DNA from: Acidaminococcus sp. | GTDB lineage: Bacteria > Bacillota > Negativicutes > Acidaminococcales > Acidaminococcaceae | Direction: 5' to 3' | Assembly: GCA_019416065.1 (NCBI GenBank) | Contig: DXYB01000021.1 | Span: 1 to 34,874, forward strand | Length of the DNA: 34,874 bases | Shown here: positions 1 to 7,357 of the stretch, in pieces | Layout of the letters: each line of letters opens with the position of its first letter | Numbering within the stretch: the first letter of the stretch is position 1 | Notes under the pieces: model-generated | Database searches by the model: none | The model's input: only the letters and a program-made list of their open reading frames with translations | Told to the model about the DNA's origin: nothing | Position numbers and translations under genes: made by a program

Positions 1-621
1 TTTTGTGAAGGTAAACGTCCACAAGACCCCAACATTTATTATAGAACCTTTTTTCATCAGTTTGGCACCGGCATTCCAGGCCTGCCCCACTTTTTCCGTA
101 ACAGCATAATAGCCGCTGCACATCTGGTCAAAAGCAAAGGCGTGGAGTTTCCCTGCATCTACTTTGCCCTTTTCGTCCAATACCGAAGTATCTGCCAGTA
201 CGTTCACAATCCGCCCCAGGATACGTAGTCCGTAGGGTTCTTCTTCAAATTTTTCCACCGTACATTCCATGGTCAAAGGGTATTCAGAGATCACAGGCGC
301 ATCCACTTTATTGCTTTTGACGGCATGGAGACCGCTGCGCTGGAATTTATCGGGCATTTTATTGCTGGAGGCAATGCCAAAAAAGTCAGAGGCTTCCATG
401 GTTTCTACGCTAGGCACTGCCAAGGTAAAAGCTTTGCGCTTACGCAGATTTTCCACCGTTTTGTGGCTTTCTTCCAGGTTCAGCGCCACCATGTCCTCGG
501 CACAAATGCCGCCCCAGGCCATCATCATCACATCCACCGAATTATCTTCGTTGTACGTGCCGATCATCAGCGTCGGCATAGGAAACGTGTATGGTTTAAC
601 GCCCAAATCTTTTTTGCTCAT
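1..621 (-). CDS. Flavin reductase family protein (3' end beyond window)
   Basis: The 207 visible codons begin MSKKDLGVKPYTFPMPT and resemble the FMN-binding split-barrel flavin reductase/flavoredoxin family. The N-terminal strand is followed by a segment on an intended target and a motif of the type 'MMMAWGGICAEDMVALNL', where the family binds FMN. The later part, with 'HAFAFDQMCSGYYAV', also fits this family. No stop codon occurs before position 1, so the C-terminus lies outside the window, though the visible length is already near the usual 190–210 residues. The start is supported by an AAGGGGG Shine–Dalgarno about 9 bases upstream. It lies 47 bases downstream of pncB and is probably cotranscribed with it. 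Electron donor and physiological substrate cannot be told from sequence; members of the family reduce flavins or act as small electron-transfer flavoproteins. Confidence 0.72.
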   Translation of the reverse strand, partial: MSKKDLGVKPYTFPMPTLMIGTYNEDNSVDVMMMAWGGICAEDMVALNLEESHKTVENLRKRKAFTLAVPSVETMEASDFFGIASSNKMPDKFQRSGLHAVKSNKVDAPVISEYPLTMECTVEKFEEEPYGLRILGRIVNVLADTSVLDEKGKVDAGKLHAFAFDQMCSGYYAVTEKVGQAWNAGAKLMKKGSIINVGVLWTFTFTK

Positions 622-668
622 GGTAAAATCCCCCTTGATCCTCTCTTTTTATCATCAAACAATTACAC

Positions 669-2141
669 TTATTTACTGTCTTCCCGTGTCTTTTTAGCGG
701 CGGCCAATAGTCCCATTTTCATCTGGTAGTATTTGGGACTCATGTCCAGGTAATGCACATGGGGATTGGCAAAGCGTTGTTCTTCGGGCCAGATTTCCGT
801 ATCCAGCTGTTTCCGAACATAGGCGCGGACCTCATTGAGAGAAGGAGAGGGATGCACGCGCTTACCGTTTTCCAGTACTTTTTCCTGGAGCTCCCGGAAT
901 GTACAGTTTCTAAAAGACAACTTTTTCCAGGGACGCTGGGTATCCACGAAGGGAAATTCATCCGCTGTACGAGGATCTTCATTCTCGGTGGTCAGAAGAT
1001 CTGCCAGGGCATGTCCTGTTTTATCAAAGACCCGCCAAGCGCGTTTACGGCCAGGATTGGTAATTTTTTCAAAGGTCTCGGACACTTTAATCTTGGGAAT
1101 CACGGCCTGATCCCGATGCACGGCCACAAGTTTATATACGGCACCAAAAACAGGGTCGCTTTTGGCCGTAATCAGCCGCTCCCCTACCCCAAAAGAATCC
1201 ACACAGCCACCTTGTTCAATAATGGAGCTGATAGTATATTCGTCCAGAGAATTGCTCATAACGATAATGGCATCGGATAGTCCGGCATCATCCAGCAGTT
1301 TACGGGCCTTTTTGGACAAATAGGCCAGGTCACCGGAATCAATACGAATCCCTTTCAGGCGTTTACCCATGGGCTCCAGCACTTCTTTGGCTACCCGAAT
1401 GGCATTAGGCACACCGGAATTCAGTACGTCGTAGGTATCCACCAGCAAAATGGCGTTATCCGGGTAAATCTCCGCAAAGCGTTTAAAAGCAGTATACTCG
1501 TCGTCGTAATACATCACCCAGCTGTGGGCCATGGTACCACTTACAGGAATGCCAAACATTTTGCCCGCCAAAACGGTCGCGGTACTTCCAGCACCGCCAA
1601 TATAGGCCGCCCGGGCACCGTAAATAGCCGCATCCATATTGTGGGCGCGCCGTGCCCCAAAGTCGGATACACCCCGCCCTTGGGCAGCTTTTACAATCCG
1701 CTGGGTTTTGGTGGCAATAAGGGACTGGTGATTAATCTCACACAAAATCGCCGTTTCCACCAGCTGGGCGTCAATAAGCGGTGCATACACCGTAAGAATC
1801 GGTTCATCCGGATAAATTATACTGCCTTCCGGCATGGCATACACGGTTCCACGAAACTGATAGGTCCGTAGCCACTCCAAAAAGGGTTCCCCGAATACAT
1901 GAAGGCTGCGGAGATAGTTAATGTCTTCCGGAGAAAAATGCATGTTTTCCAGATAATCCAATACCTGTTCCAGACCAGCAAAGATAGCAAAACCAGCCTT
2001 ATCCGGATTATTCCGATAAAACACGTCAAACGAAACATACTCATCCTGATCCCGTTTTGCATCCTCAAAATACCCATTGGCCATGGTCATCTCGTAGAGG
2101 TCAAACATCATGGATAAATTTCTTGCATCGTACTGTTTCAT
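669..2141 (-). CDS. pncB: Nicotinate phosphoribosyltransferase
   Basis: This enzyme converts nicotinate and PRPP to nicotinate mononucleotide in the NAD salvage pathway, in the cytoplasm. The product is 490 residues, normal for the long Firmicutes type. Visible family signatures include the N-terminal 'MFDLYEMTMANGYFE', the 'FGARRAHNMDAA' segment, the 'GTMAHSWVM' loop with the histidine that is phosphorylated in this family, and 'IRIDSGDLAYLSKKARK' in the PRPP-binding region. An open frame continues upstream to 2228, but the start at 2141 is preferred. It has an AGGGCGG ribosome-binding site at proper spacing, the family homology begins there, and the upstream extension would read through the extended −10 promoter at 2175–2183. 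The tag gene ends 92 bases upstream. Confidence 0.95.
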   Translation of the reverse strand: MKQYDARNLSMMFDLYEMTMANGYFEDAKRDQDEYVSFDVFYRNNPDKAGFAIFAGLEQVLDYLENMHFSPEDINYLRSLHVFGEPFLEWLRTYQFRGTVYAMPEGSIIYPDEPILTVYAPLIDAQLVETAILCEINHQSLIATKTQRIVKAAQGRGVSDFGARRAHNMDAAIYGARAAYIGGAGSTATVLAGKMFGIPVSGTMAHSWVMYYDDEYTAFKRFAEIYPDNAILLVDTYDVLNSGVPNAIRVAKEVLEPMGKRLKGIRIDSGDLAYLSKKARKLLDDAGLSDAIIVMSNSLDEYTISSIIEQGGCVDSFGVGERLITAKSDPVFGAVYKLVAVHRDQAVIPKIKVSETFEKITNPGRKRAWRVFDKTGHALADLLTTENEDPRTADEFPFVDTQRPWKKLSFRNCTFRELQEKVLENGKRVHPSPSLNEVRAYVRKQLDTEIWPEEQRFANPHVHYLDMSPKYYQMKMGLLAAAKKTREDSK

Positions 2142-2174
2142 GCTTGCCGCCCTTCCGTTTTGTTTTTTGTATCC

Positions 2175-2183
2175 ATTATAGCA
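2175..2183 (-). promoter_or_regulatory. Extended −10 promoter for pncB
   Basis: On the minus strand the sequence reads TGCTATAAT, a perfect −10 hexamer with the TGn extension, 34 bases upstream of the pncB start. No good −35 hexamer lies at 16–18 bases, which is tolerated in extended −10 promoters. Calculated by eye only. Confidence 0.55.
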
Positions 2184-2233
2184 CGATTTTCTGATAAATC
2201 TGGACAAAATTGCTTTTTCTTGGCTCATTCATC

Positions 2234-2791
2234 TCAGCGATAGGGACAATCAGCCAGGTGATCGTTCACAATTCCTATGGATTGGAGAAAGGAATAGGTG
2301 ATTACAGGCCCTACAAATCCCATGCCCCGTTTTTTCATGTTAGTGCTGAGTTTCCGGGAGAGATCACTGCAGGTTGGTACTTCTTGGAGCTGCTGCCACT
2401 TCCCATCTATGGGAGTGCCATCCGTAAAGCTCCAAAGATAGGCGTCAAAGGAACCAAATTCCTGTTGAATTTTTTGCACCACTAGGGCGTTTTTCCGCAC
2501 ACTGAAGATTTTGCCTTTGTTGCGGATCAGCTGAGAATTGGTAAGAAGTCCTTCTAGTTCCGCATCCGTCATGGCAGCGCACTGGGCAATGTTAAAATGG
2601 TGGAAAGCCTTTTGATAAGCTACTCTTTTGTGAAGGATTGTTTTCCAGGAAAGTCCTACGCTGGCCCCTTCCAGGCAGAGCATTTCAAATTGGAAACGAT
2701 CATCGTGACACACCTTGCACCACTCGGTATTGTGATACTCTTCCAATAACAGATCCCCTGCCGTCCAAGTTGCGCATGTATTATTGTTCAT
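2234..2791 (-). CDS. tag: DNA-3-methyladenine glycosylase I
   Basis: Tag removes 3-methyladenine from alkylated DNA by base excision. The 185-residue product matches the usual length. It shows the N-terminal Cys and 'YHNTEW' histidine, and 'HLADC' near the C-terminus, which together give the Cys/His/His/Cys zinc site of this family. It also has 'LEGASVGLSWKTILHKR' with the helix-hairpin-helix region, 'IRNKGKI', and 'KKRGMGFVGPVITYSFLQ'. It begins just after the thrB terminator hairpin with a GGAAGG ribosome-binding site, and it precedes pncB. No dedicated promoter was recognised between the hairpin and the start, so transcription may come from partial readthrough or an unseen weak promoter. 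Confidence 0.95.
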   Translation of the reverse strand: MNNNTCATWTAGDLLLEEYHNTEWCKVCHDDRFQFEMLCLEGASVGLSWKTILHKRVAYQKAFHHFNIAQCAAMTDAELEGLLTNSQLIRNKGKIFSVRKNALVVQKIQQEFGSFDAYLWSFTDGTPIDGKWQQLQEVPTCSDLSRKLSTNMKKRGMGFVGPVITYSFLQSIGIVNDHLADCPYR

Positions 2792-2809
2792 CTTTTCCTT
2801 CCATTTCTC

Positions 2810-2842
2810 AAAAGCCGCAGATCATTTAGATCTGCGGCTTTT
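2810..2842 (-). terminator. Intrinsic terminator after thrB (hairpin usable on both strands)
   Basis: A perfect 14-base inverted repeat (AAAAGCCGCAGATC / GATCTGCGGCTTTT) encloses a 5-base loop. The stem carries its own T-rich 3' side. It sits 14 bases after the thrB stop and before tag. Confidence 0.88.
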
Positions 2843-2855
2843 GTCGTGAGTTTTG

Positions 2856-3782
2856 TTAAACTAGGGAGAGTATTTTAGCTCCCTCTGTATCAATGTGCAG
2901 GATATGGACGGTGGTTTTGATATTGCGCTCTGTAAACGGTTTCGCCATGGCTTCTCCGACTTTTTCCACATCCCCGCCATCTGGCACATAGGCTAGGAGC
3001 GTACTGCCCGCTCCGGAAATAATCCCGTTATAGGCGCCAGCCCATTGGGCCGCTTTAATGGCTTCTGCAGAGCCCGGCATAAGCGGCAGGCGATACGGCT
3101 GGTGCAGTGCATCCTCCAGTGCCGTTGTCAAATACTCATAATTGCCTGTTGTAAAACAAGCTACTAAAAGAGCCGCCCGGCTCACATTATAAATGGCGTC
3201 TTGACGAGGCACCACCGATGGTAAAACGGCTCTGGCGCTTGCCGTGGACATAGGGCGTTCTGGTACTACCGCCACTAACTGCAACGGTTTTGCCAGAGGA
3301 ACTTGTAAACTTTGCACCTGGCCTCGTTCCAAGACATTCACCGTGATACCGCCTAAAATGGCTGGTGCTACATTATCCGGATGCCCTTCAATGGCCGTAG
3401 CTTCCGTTACCAATGCCGTTTTGTCCAGGGGACTATCGGCCAATGCGTTAGCGGCCACAAGTCCTGCGACAATGGCAGTAGAAGAGCTGCCCAGGCCTCG
3501 GGACATGGGTACATCGAGTTCACTAGTGACTTTTAGTCCTACCGGAGGCATTTGCAACTTTTCCCACAAATCGTAAAACGACTGTACAGTGAGGTTACTG
3601 CGTCCTTGTGGTAAATGTTCCACACCGGAACCTTTGCCGCTGATCTGTATCCCGGCTTCTTCCGGCAAGAGTTCATAGGTAAATGTATTGTAGAGAGAAC
3701 AGGCCAGTCCCAGGCAGTCAAACCCGGGGCCACAGTTGGCAGACGTTGCTGGAACCTGCACGGTTACCTTTTTATATGCCAT
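2856..3782 (-). CDS. thrB: Homoserine kinase
   Basis: ThrB phosphorylates homoserine with ATP to O-phosphohomoserine, the precursor of threonine. It is a GHMP-superfamily kinase of 308 residues. The three GHMP motifs are visible: 'VPATSANCGPGFDCLG' near the N-terminus, the glycine/serine-rich ATP loop 'PMSRGLGSSSTAIVAG' at about residue 91, and 'IISGAGSTLLAY' near residue 255. The frame has an earlier ATG at 3791, but that codon abuts the AAAGG ribosome-binding site with no spacer. The ATG at 3782 lies 9 bases past it and starts the conserved 'MAYKKVTVQVPATSAN'. The gene follows hom closely and is closed by the hairpin at 2810–2842. No thrC lies in this operon. Confidence 0.95.
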   Translation of the reverse strand: MAYKKVTVQVPATSANCGPGFDCLGLACSLYNTFTYELLPEEAGIQISGKGSGVEHLPQGRSNLTVQSFYDLWEKLQMPPVGLKVTSELDVPMSRGLGSSSTAIVAGLVAANALADSPLDKTALVTEATAIEGHPDNVAPAILGGITVNVLERGQVQSLQVPLAKPLQLVAVVPERPMSTASARAVLPSVVPRQDAIYNVSRAALLVACFTTGNYEYLTTALEDALHQPYRLPLMPGSAEAIKAAQWAGAYNGIISGAGSTLLAYVPDGGDVEKVGEAMAKPFTERNIKTTVHILHIDTEGAKILSLV

Positions 3783-3794
3783 ACGTTTCATCCT

Positions 3795-5117
3795 TTATTG
3801 CAGTGTATCGTCTTCTACGCGGATAATATTGCAGATCCGTGTCACACAGGACAATTTTTCCAACTGGGCAGCTGCTTTGCGCAGTGCATATTCGCTGACA
3901 GAATAGGTAATGACTACGATCTCAGCCAATTTTCCTAAGGTACGTTTCTGCACCACCTGGTTCAAACTGACCTGGTTTTGTCCAAAAGCAGACGCAATGG
4001 TAGCCCATACGCCGGGCTCATCTTCAACCAGCATGCGGATATAGCAAGGAGAAATAATCTCTTCTGGAGGCAGGATCGGTTTTTCTTCATAGCAGGTACA
4101 CCCTATCCGTCCGGTACAGTTTCCCAAAATATTCCGGGTCGCTTCAATAATATCCCCGCACACGGCACTGGCCGTGGCATTGCGCCCAGCACCCTGTCCA
4201 AAGAACATGGCATCGCCAATGGGGTCCCCTACCACATACACGGCATTATAGACGTCGTTCACCATGGCAAGAGGATGGTTCTTCTTTAACATCGTGGGAT
4301 GCACCCTGGCACTGATGCCTTTCCCCTCTTTTTCCTTGGCAATTCCTAAGAGTTTCACCACATACCCCAGCTCATCCGCATAGGCGATGTCTCGAGAGGA
4401 AATTTTATCAATGCCTTCCACATATACATTTTTCAGATCCACCCGGCTATTGAAGGCAATGGAAGCCAGGATGGCAATTTTGCGCGCCGCATCAAAGCCT
4501 CCCACATCCGCCGTGGGATCACTTTCTGCATAGCCTTTGTCCTGTGCTTCTTTCAGCACTTCTGCATAATCCATATGCTCCTGGGTCATTTTGGTCAGCA
4601 TATAGTTGGTGGTTCCGTTAATAATCCCCATGATCTGGGTAATTTGATTCGCCGCCAGGCTCTCTTTTAGCGGGCGGATAATGGGAATGCCTCCTGCAAC
4701 GGCCGCTTCAAAAAGAAAATCTACATGATGGGTAGCAGCTAGATCAAACAGCTGCGCTCCGTACTGGGCTACCACGTCCTTATTGGCGGTGATTACATTT
4801 TTCCCGGCTTTAAGTGCAGCTTCCATGTATTCCAGCGCCGGGTGCTCCCGACCCATGAGTTCCACTACGATTTGAATTTCCGGATCATTAATAATATCCT
4901 CAATGGAATCTGTCGTCGCCAGCTCTGGATCCAAGGCCTTTACTTTTTGTGGCGTGCGGGCCAGGACTTTTTTAATTTCAATCGGGCACCCCACGCGTTT
5001 TTCAATCAGTGCCTTGTTATTTTTCATCACAAGGATGACGCCGCCGCCTACGGTACCAGCACCTAAAAGACCAATCTTTACGGTTTGTTTCTTTGCTTTT
5101 TCTTTATTCTTCACCAT
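3795..5117 (-). CDS. hom: Homoserine dehydrogenase
   Basis: Hom reduces aspartate semialdehyde to homoserine with NAD(P)H, at the branch to threonine and methionine. The 440-residue protein has an N-terminal Rossmann domain ('GLLGAGTVGGGV', about residues 17–28), the catalytic domain with 'GIINGTTNYMLTKM' and 'AESDPTADVGGFDAARK', and a C-terminal ACT domain from about residue 360 ('EDEPGVWATIASAFGQNQVS'). The ACT domain is typical of threonine-feedback-regulated monofunctional enzymes. There is no aspartokinase fusion. A lysine-rich N-terminal tail of about 11 residues precedes the Rossmann fold. The gene lies between the ACT regulator upstream and thrB downstream. Confidence 0.96.
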   Translation of the reverse strand: MVKNKEKAKKQTVKIGLLGAGTVGGGVILVMKNNKALIEKRVGCPIEIKKVLARTPQKVKALDPELATTDSIEDIINDPEIQIVVELMGREHPALEYMEAALKAGKNVITANKDVVAQYGAQLFDLAATHHVDFLFEAAVAGGIPIIRPLKESLAANQITQIMGIINGTTNYMLTKMTQEHMDYAEVLKEAQDKGYAESDPTADVGGFDAARKIAILASIAFNSRVDLKNVYVEGIDKISSRDIAYADELGYVVKLLGIAKEKEGKGISARVHPTMLKKNHPLAMVNDVYNAVYVVGDPIGDAMFFGQGAGRNATASAVCGDIIEATRNILGNCTGRIGCTCYEEKPILPPEEIISPCYIRMLVEDEPGVWATIASAFGQNQVSLNQVVQKRTLGKLAEIVVITYSVSEYALRKAAAQLEKLSCVTRICNIIRVEDDTLQ

Positions 5118-5155
5118 ATGCGGCTTCCCTCTCTTTTATGTAAATGCAGCTAGTA

Positions 5156-5608
5156 TCAATCTACCTGTCCTAAAACATCCAAACGTTTTACGCCGTCCAC
5201 TAGGCGCAATTTATCCAACAGCGCTTCCATATCAATGGCCAGGTACTTTGTTTCCACGGAAATAGTGGTGTTGGCTACCCCCTGCAGCGGAACACCCTGG
5301 TTAATGGTGATGACGCTCCCGCCATCAGCAGCAATGGTATTTAACACACTGGACAATACACCTGGCTTATGCTCCAGCAAAAGGGAAATGGTAATCACCT
5401 TTTCCTTGCTGGCATCATAAAATGGAAAGACGTAATCTTTGTATTTGTAATAGGCACTGCGGCTGAGACCGACTTTATTCACCGCTTCATTCACCGTACG
5501 CAGCTTGCCCCGTTTCAGGATTTCTTTTACCAGGATTGTCTTTTTGATGGCTTCTGGGAGGATTTCTTCCTTCACCAAATAAAATTCTGATTTTTTATCA
5601 TTGGACAT
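5156..5608 (-). CDS. UPF0735/PheB-like ACT domain protein, probable operon regulator
   Basis: The 150-residue product has an N-terminal helical part with a helix-turn-helix look ('RTVNEAVNKVGLSRSAYYKYKDYVFPF', about residues 37–64) and a C-terminal ACT domain (about residues 70–146, 'LEHKPGVLSSVLNTIAADGGS'). This is the architecture of the UPF0735 family, which includes Bacillus PheB. The HTH-like half and the amino-acid-binding ACT half suggest a DNA-binding sensor of threonine or a related amino acid. That role is inference. It is the first gene of the ACT–hom–thrB operon, directly behind an extended −10 promoter and a 9-base direct repeat that could be its own operator. Ribosome-binding site AAAGGA, spacing about 10. 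Confidence 0.85.
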   Translation of the reverse strand: MSNDKKSEFYLVKEEILPEAIKKTILVKEILKRGKLRTVNEAVNKVGLSRSAYYKYKDYVFPFYDASKEKVITISLLLEHKPGVLSSVLNTIAADGGSVITINQGVPLQGVANTTISVETKYLAIDMEALLDKLRLVDGVKRLDVLGQVD

Positions 5609-5610
5609 GT

Positions 5611-5648
5611 TCCGTGCATCCTTTCCATAAGTATTATACTCCGTGCAT
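5611..5648. repeat. Direct repeat TCCGTGCAT, candidate operator
   Basis: The 9-mer TCCGTGCAT occurs at 5611–5619 and again at 5640–5648, 29 bases apart in the same orientation. One copy lies just downstream of the −10 element. The other overlaps the spacer between ribosome-binding site and start codon of the ACT gene. Placement would suit autoregulation, but no such site is documented to my knowledge. Confidence 0.35.
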
Positions 5649-5655
5649 GGTAGAC

Positions 5656-5664
5656 ATTATAGCA
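5656..5664 (-). promoter_or_regulatory. Extended −10 promoter for the ACT–hom–thrB operon
   Basis: The minus strand reads TGCTATAAT, the same extended −10 as at pncB and tRNA-Arg, about 48 bases before the ACT gene start and just after the gpsA stop. The −35 region is A-rich with no consensus. Confidence 0.6.
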
Positions 5665-5681
5665 TGTTTTATTTATTTTTG

Positions 5682-6674
5682 CTACTCTTTCTTTGCAGTT
5701 CGTTCCATCAATTCTGCAATGGCCATTGTCACCGGTTTACCGTGAAACAGGACCTGTTGCAGCGCTCCGATGATGGGCATATCGGTATGATAGGTACGCG
5801 CCAATTCCCATACCACAGGGGCCGTATGGATGCCTTCTATTACCATAGGGGTGCCGGCTAAAATTTCTGACAAGGATTTTCCTTGCGCTAGAGCTACCCC
5901 GGCTGCATGATTCCGACTAAGAGGGCTCATGCAGGTGGCAATCAAATCCCCTACCCCGGCAAGGCCAAAAAAAGTATCCCTTCTAGCCCCTAGTTGCAGC
6001 CCTAACCGTGTAATTTCCGCAAGGCCACGGGTGATAAGACCGGCTTTCGCATTTTCTCCATATCCCAGGCCATCCAGCATGCCCCCCACAAGGGCAATAC
6101 AATTTTTTACACAGCCGCACAATTCTACGCCTACCATGTCGGTGGAGGTATAGGGCCGAAAATAGCTGTTCATAAATAGTTTTTGAAGAAATTGTCCTTT
6201 TTCTACATCGGCACAGGCAATTACCGTGGCCGCCGGTTGTTTTTGTGCAATTTCTTTAGCAAGGTTTGGACCGCTAAGAGCAGCTACGGTTTCCGCCTGA
6301 GGAAATCTGTCTTGCAGGATGTCAGTCATCATTTTGTGGGTGGCAAGGTCAAACCCCTTGGTACAAGTCAGAAGAATTTGGTTATGCGCGTTTGTAATAG
6401 CAGTAATCTGTGTTGCTATGGCAGCCATTCCCTTACTGGGAACCACAAAGACAAGGACCCTGGCATCTTTCACCGCCTCTTGCAGGCTACTTGTCACCGT
6501 AATGCCCTGGCACAAGGAAAAATCTGGTAAATAGGCAGCATTCTTCCGGCTTTTTTGGATGGTTTCCGCGGTTTTAGGATTGCGGGCCCACAAAATCACC
6601 TCGTGATGATTCTCTGCCAGAATTTCAGCTAGCACCGTTCCCCAACTCCCGGCGCCAATTACCCCAATTTTCAT
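5682..6674 (-). CDS. gpsA: Glycerol-3-phosphate dehydrogenase [NAD(P)+]
   Basis: GpsA reduces dihydroxyacetone phosphate to sn-glycerol 3-phosphate, the backbone for phospholipids. The 330-residue protein carries the N-terminal 'GVIGAGSWGTVLAE' nucleotide-binding motif, the 'SGPNLAKEIAQ' segment, the catalytic-lysine region 'GCVKNCIALVGGMLDGLGYG', and 'GLAGVGDLIATCMSPLSRNH'. The start is supported by AAAGGAG seven bases upstream. It lies directly downstream of plsY, which uses glycerol 3-phosphate, so the two genes are functionally linked. A terminator-like hairpin between them (6700–6731) means gpsA depends on readthrough, attenuation or a promoter inside plsY. No clear terminator follows it. 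Confidence 0.96.
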   Translation of the reverse strand: MKIGVIGAGSWGTVLAEILAENHHEVILWARNPKTAETIQKSRKNAAYLPDFSLCQGITVTSSLQEAVKDARVLVFVVPSKGMAAIATQITAITNAHNQILLTCTKGFDLATHKMMTDILQDRFPQAETVAALSGPNLAKEIAQKQPAATVIACADVEKGQFLQKLFMNSYFRPYTSTDMVGVELCGCVKNCIALVGGMLDGLGYGENAKAGLITRGLAEITRLGLQLGARRDTFFGLAGVGDLIATCMSPLSRNHAAGVALAQGKSLSEILAGTPMVIEGIHTAPVVWELARTYHTDMPIIGALQQVLFHGKPVTMAIAELMERTAKKE

Positions 6675-6699
6675 GCATGTGCTCCTTTCCGATAAATGG

Positions 6700-6731
6700 A
6701 AAAAGGCCTGCTCCGTTTGGACAGCAGACCT
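6700..6731 (-). terminator. Intrinsic terminator between plsY and gpsA
   Basis: On the minus strand a 9-bp stem (AGGTCTGCT / AGCAGGCCT, one G·U pair) with a 10-base loop is followed by a run of T residues. It ends about 25 bases before the gpsA start, so it may act as an operon end or as an attenuator. Confidence 0.75.
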
Positions 6732-6736
6732 ATATT

Positions 6737-7345
6737 CTATTTCTTTGATGCTAAGTGACCTTCATGGATTTTGGATTCTGTACCGTTCAATAGCCTGCGC
6801 AAATTCTGGTAATGTCGTACAATGACAATGGCAGCACAGACGCCTAAAAAAGCAACCAGACGCCAGTCATAGCCCAATTTCCAGGCAGAAAGCGGTGCCA
6901 CGCCGGCAGCCAGAACGGACCCTAGCGATACATAGCGGGTGACAAAAACCGTTGCTAGCCATACGGTTAGGGAAAAAACAGCTACTTCTGGGCAAAGATA
7001 GAGCAGAATGCCAAGGCCTGTGGCAACTCCTTTGCCCCCCTTAAAACCGCACATCCAGGAAAAACTATGCCCTAGGATTGCACAAGCAGCACATACCAAC
7101 AGATCGGTCAAGTCAGGCGATACAAAACGATTCACCAAATAAAGCGCCAGCATCCCCTTAAGAAGGTCCGCAAGCAGTACAAACGTGGCCATACGGGCGC
7201 CCACAGTGCGAAACACATTGGTAGCACCGATATTGTGGCTACCATACTGGCGGATATCAATCCCGCACACCAGCTTTACCAGTAGCAGTCCGCTGGCTAT
7301 GGAGCCTAGTATATATCCTATCAAAGCACTGAATAGCGCCGTCAT
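6737..7345 (-). CDS. plsY: Acyl-phosphate glycerol-3-phosphate acyltransferase
   Basis: PlsY transfers an acyl group from acyl phosphate to glycerol 3-phosphate, giving lysophosphatidate. It is an integral membrane enzyme. The 202-residue protein has about five hydrophobic segments and the three conserved loops: the N-terminal 'GSIASG' segment, 'GSHNIGATNVFRTVG' at about residues 35–49, and 'FKGGKGVATGLG' at about residues 101–112. The start has AAGGAG eight bases upstream. It is the last gene of the long operon that starts at 17003, 12 bases after der. PlsC, the next step in phosphatidate synthesis, is in the same operon, and gpsA, which supplies the substrate, follows. Confidence 0.95.
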   Translation of the reverse strand: MTALFSALIGYILGSIASGLLLVKLVCGIDIRQYGSHNIGATNVFRTVGARMATFVLLADLLKGMLALYLVNRFVSPDLTDLLVCAACAILGHSFSWMCGFKGGKGVATGLGILLYLCPEVAVFSLTVWLATVFVTRYVSLGSVLAAGVAPLSAWKLGYDWRLVAFLGVCAAIVIVRHYQNLRRLLNGTESKIHEGHLASKK

Positions 7346-7357
7346 CCCTGGGTCTCC

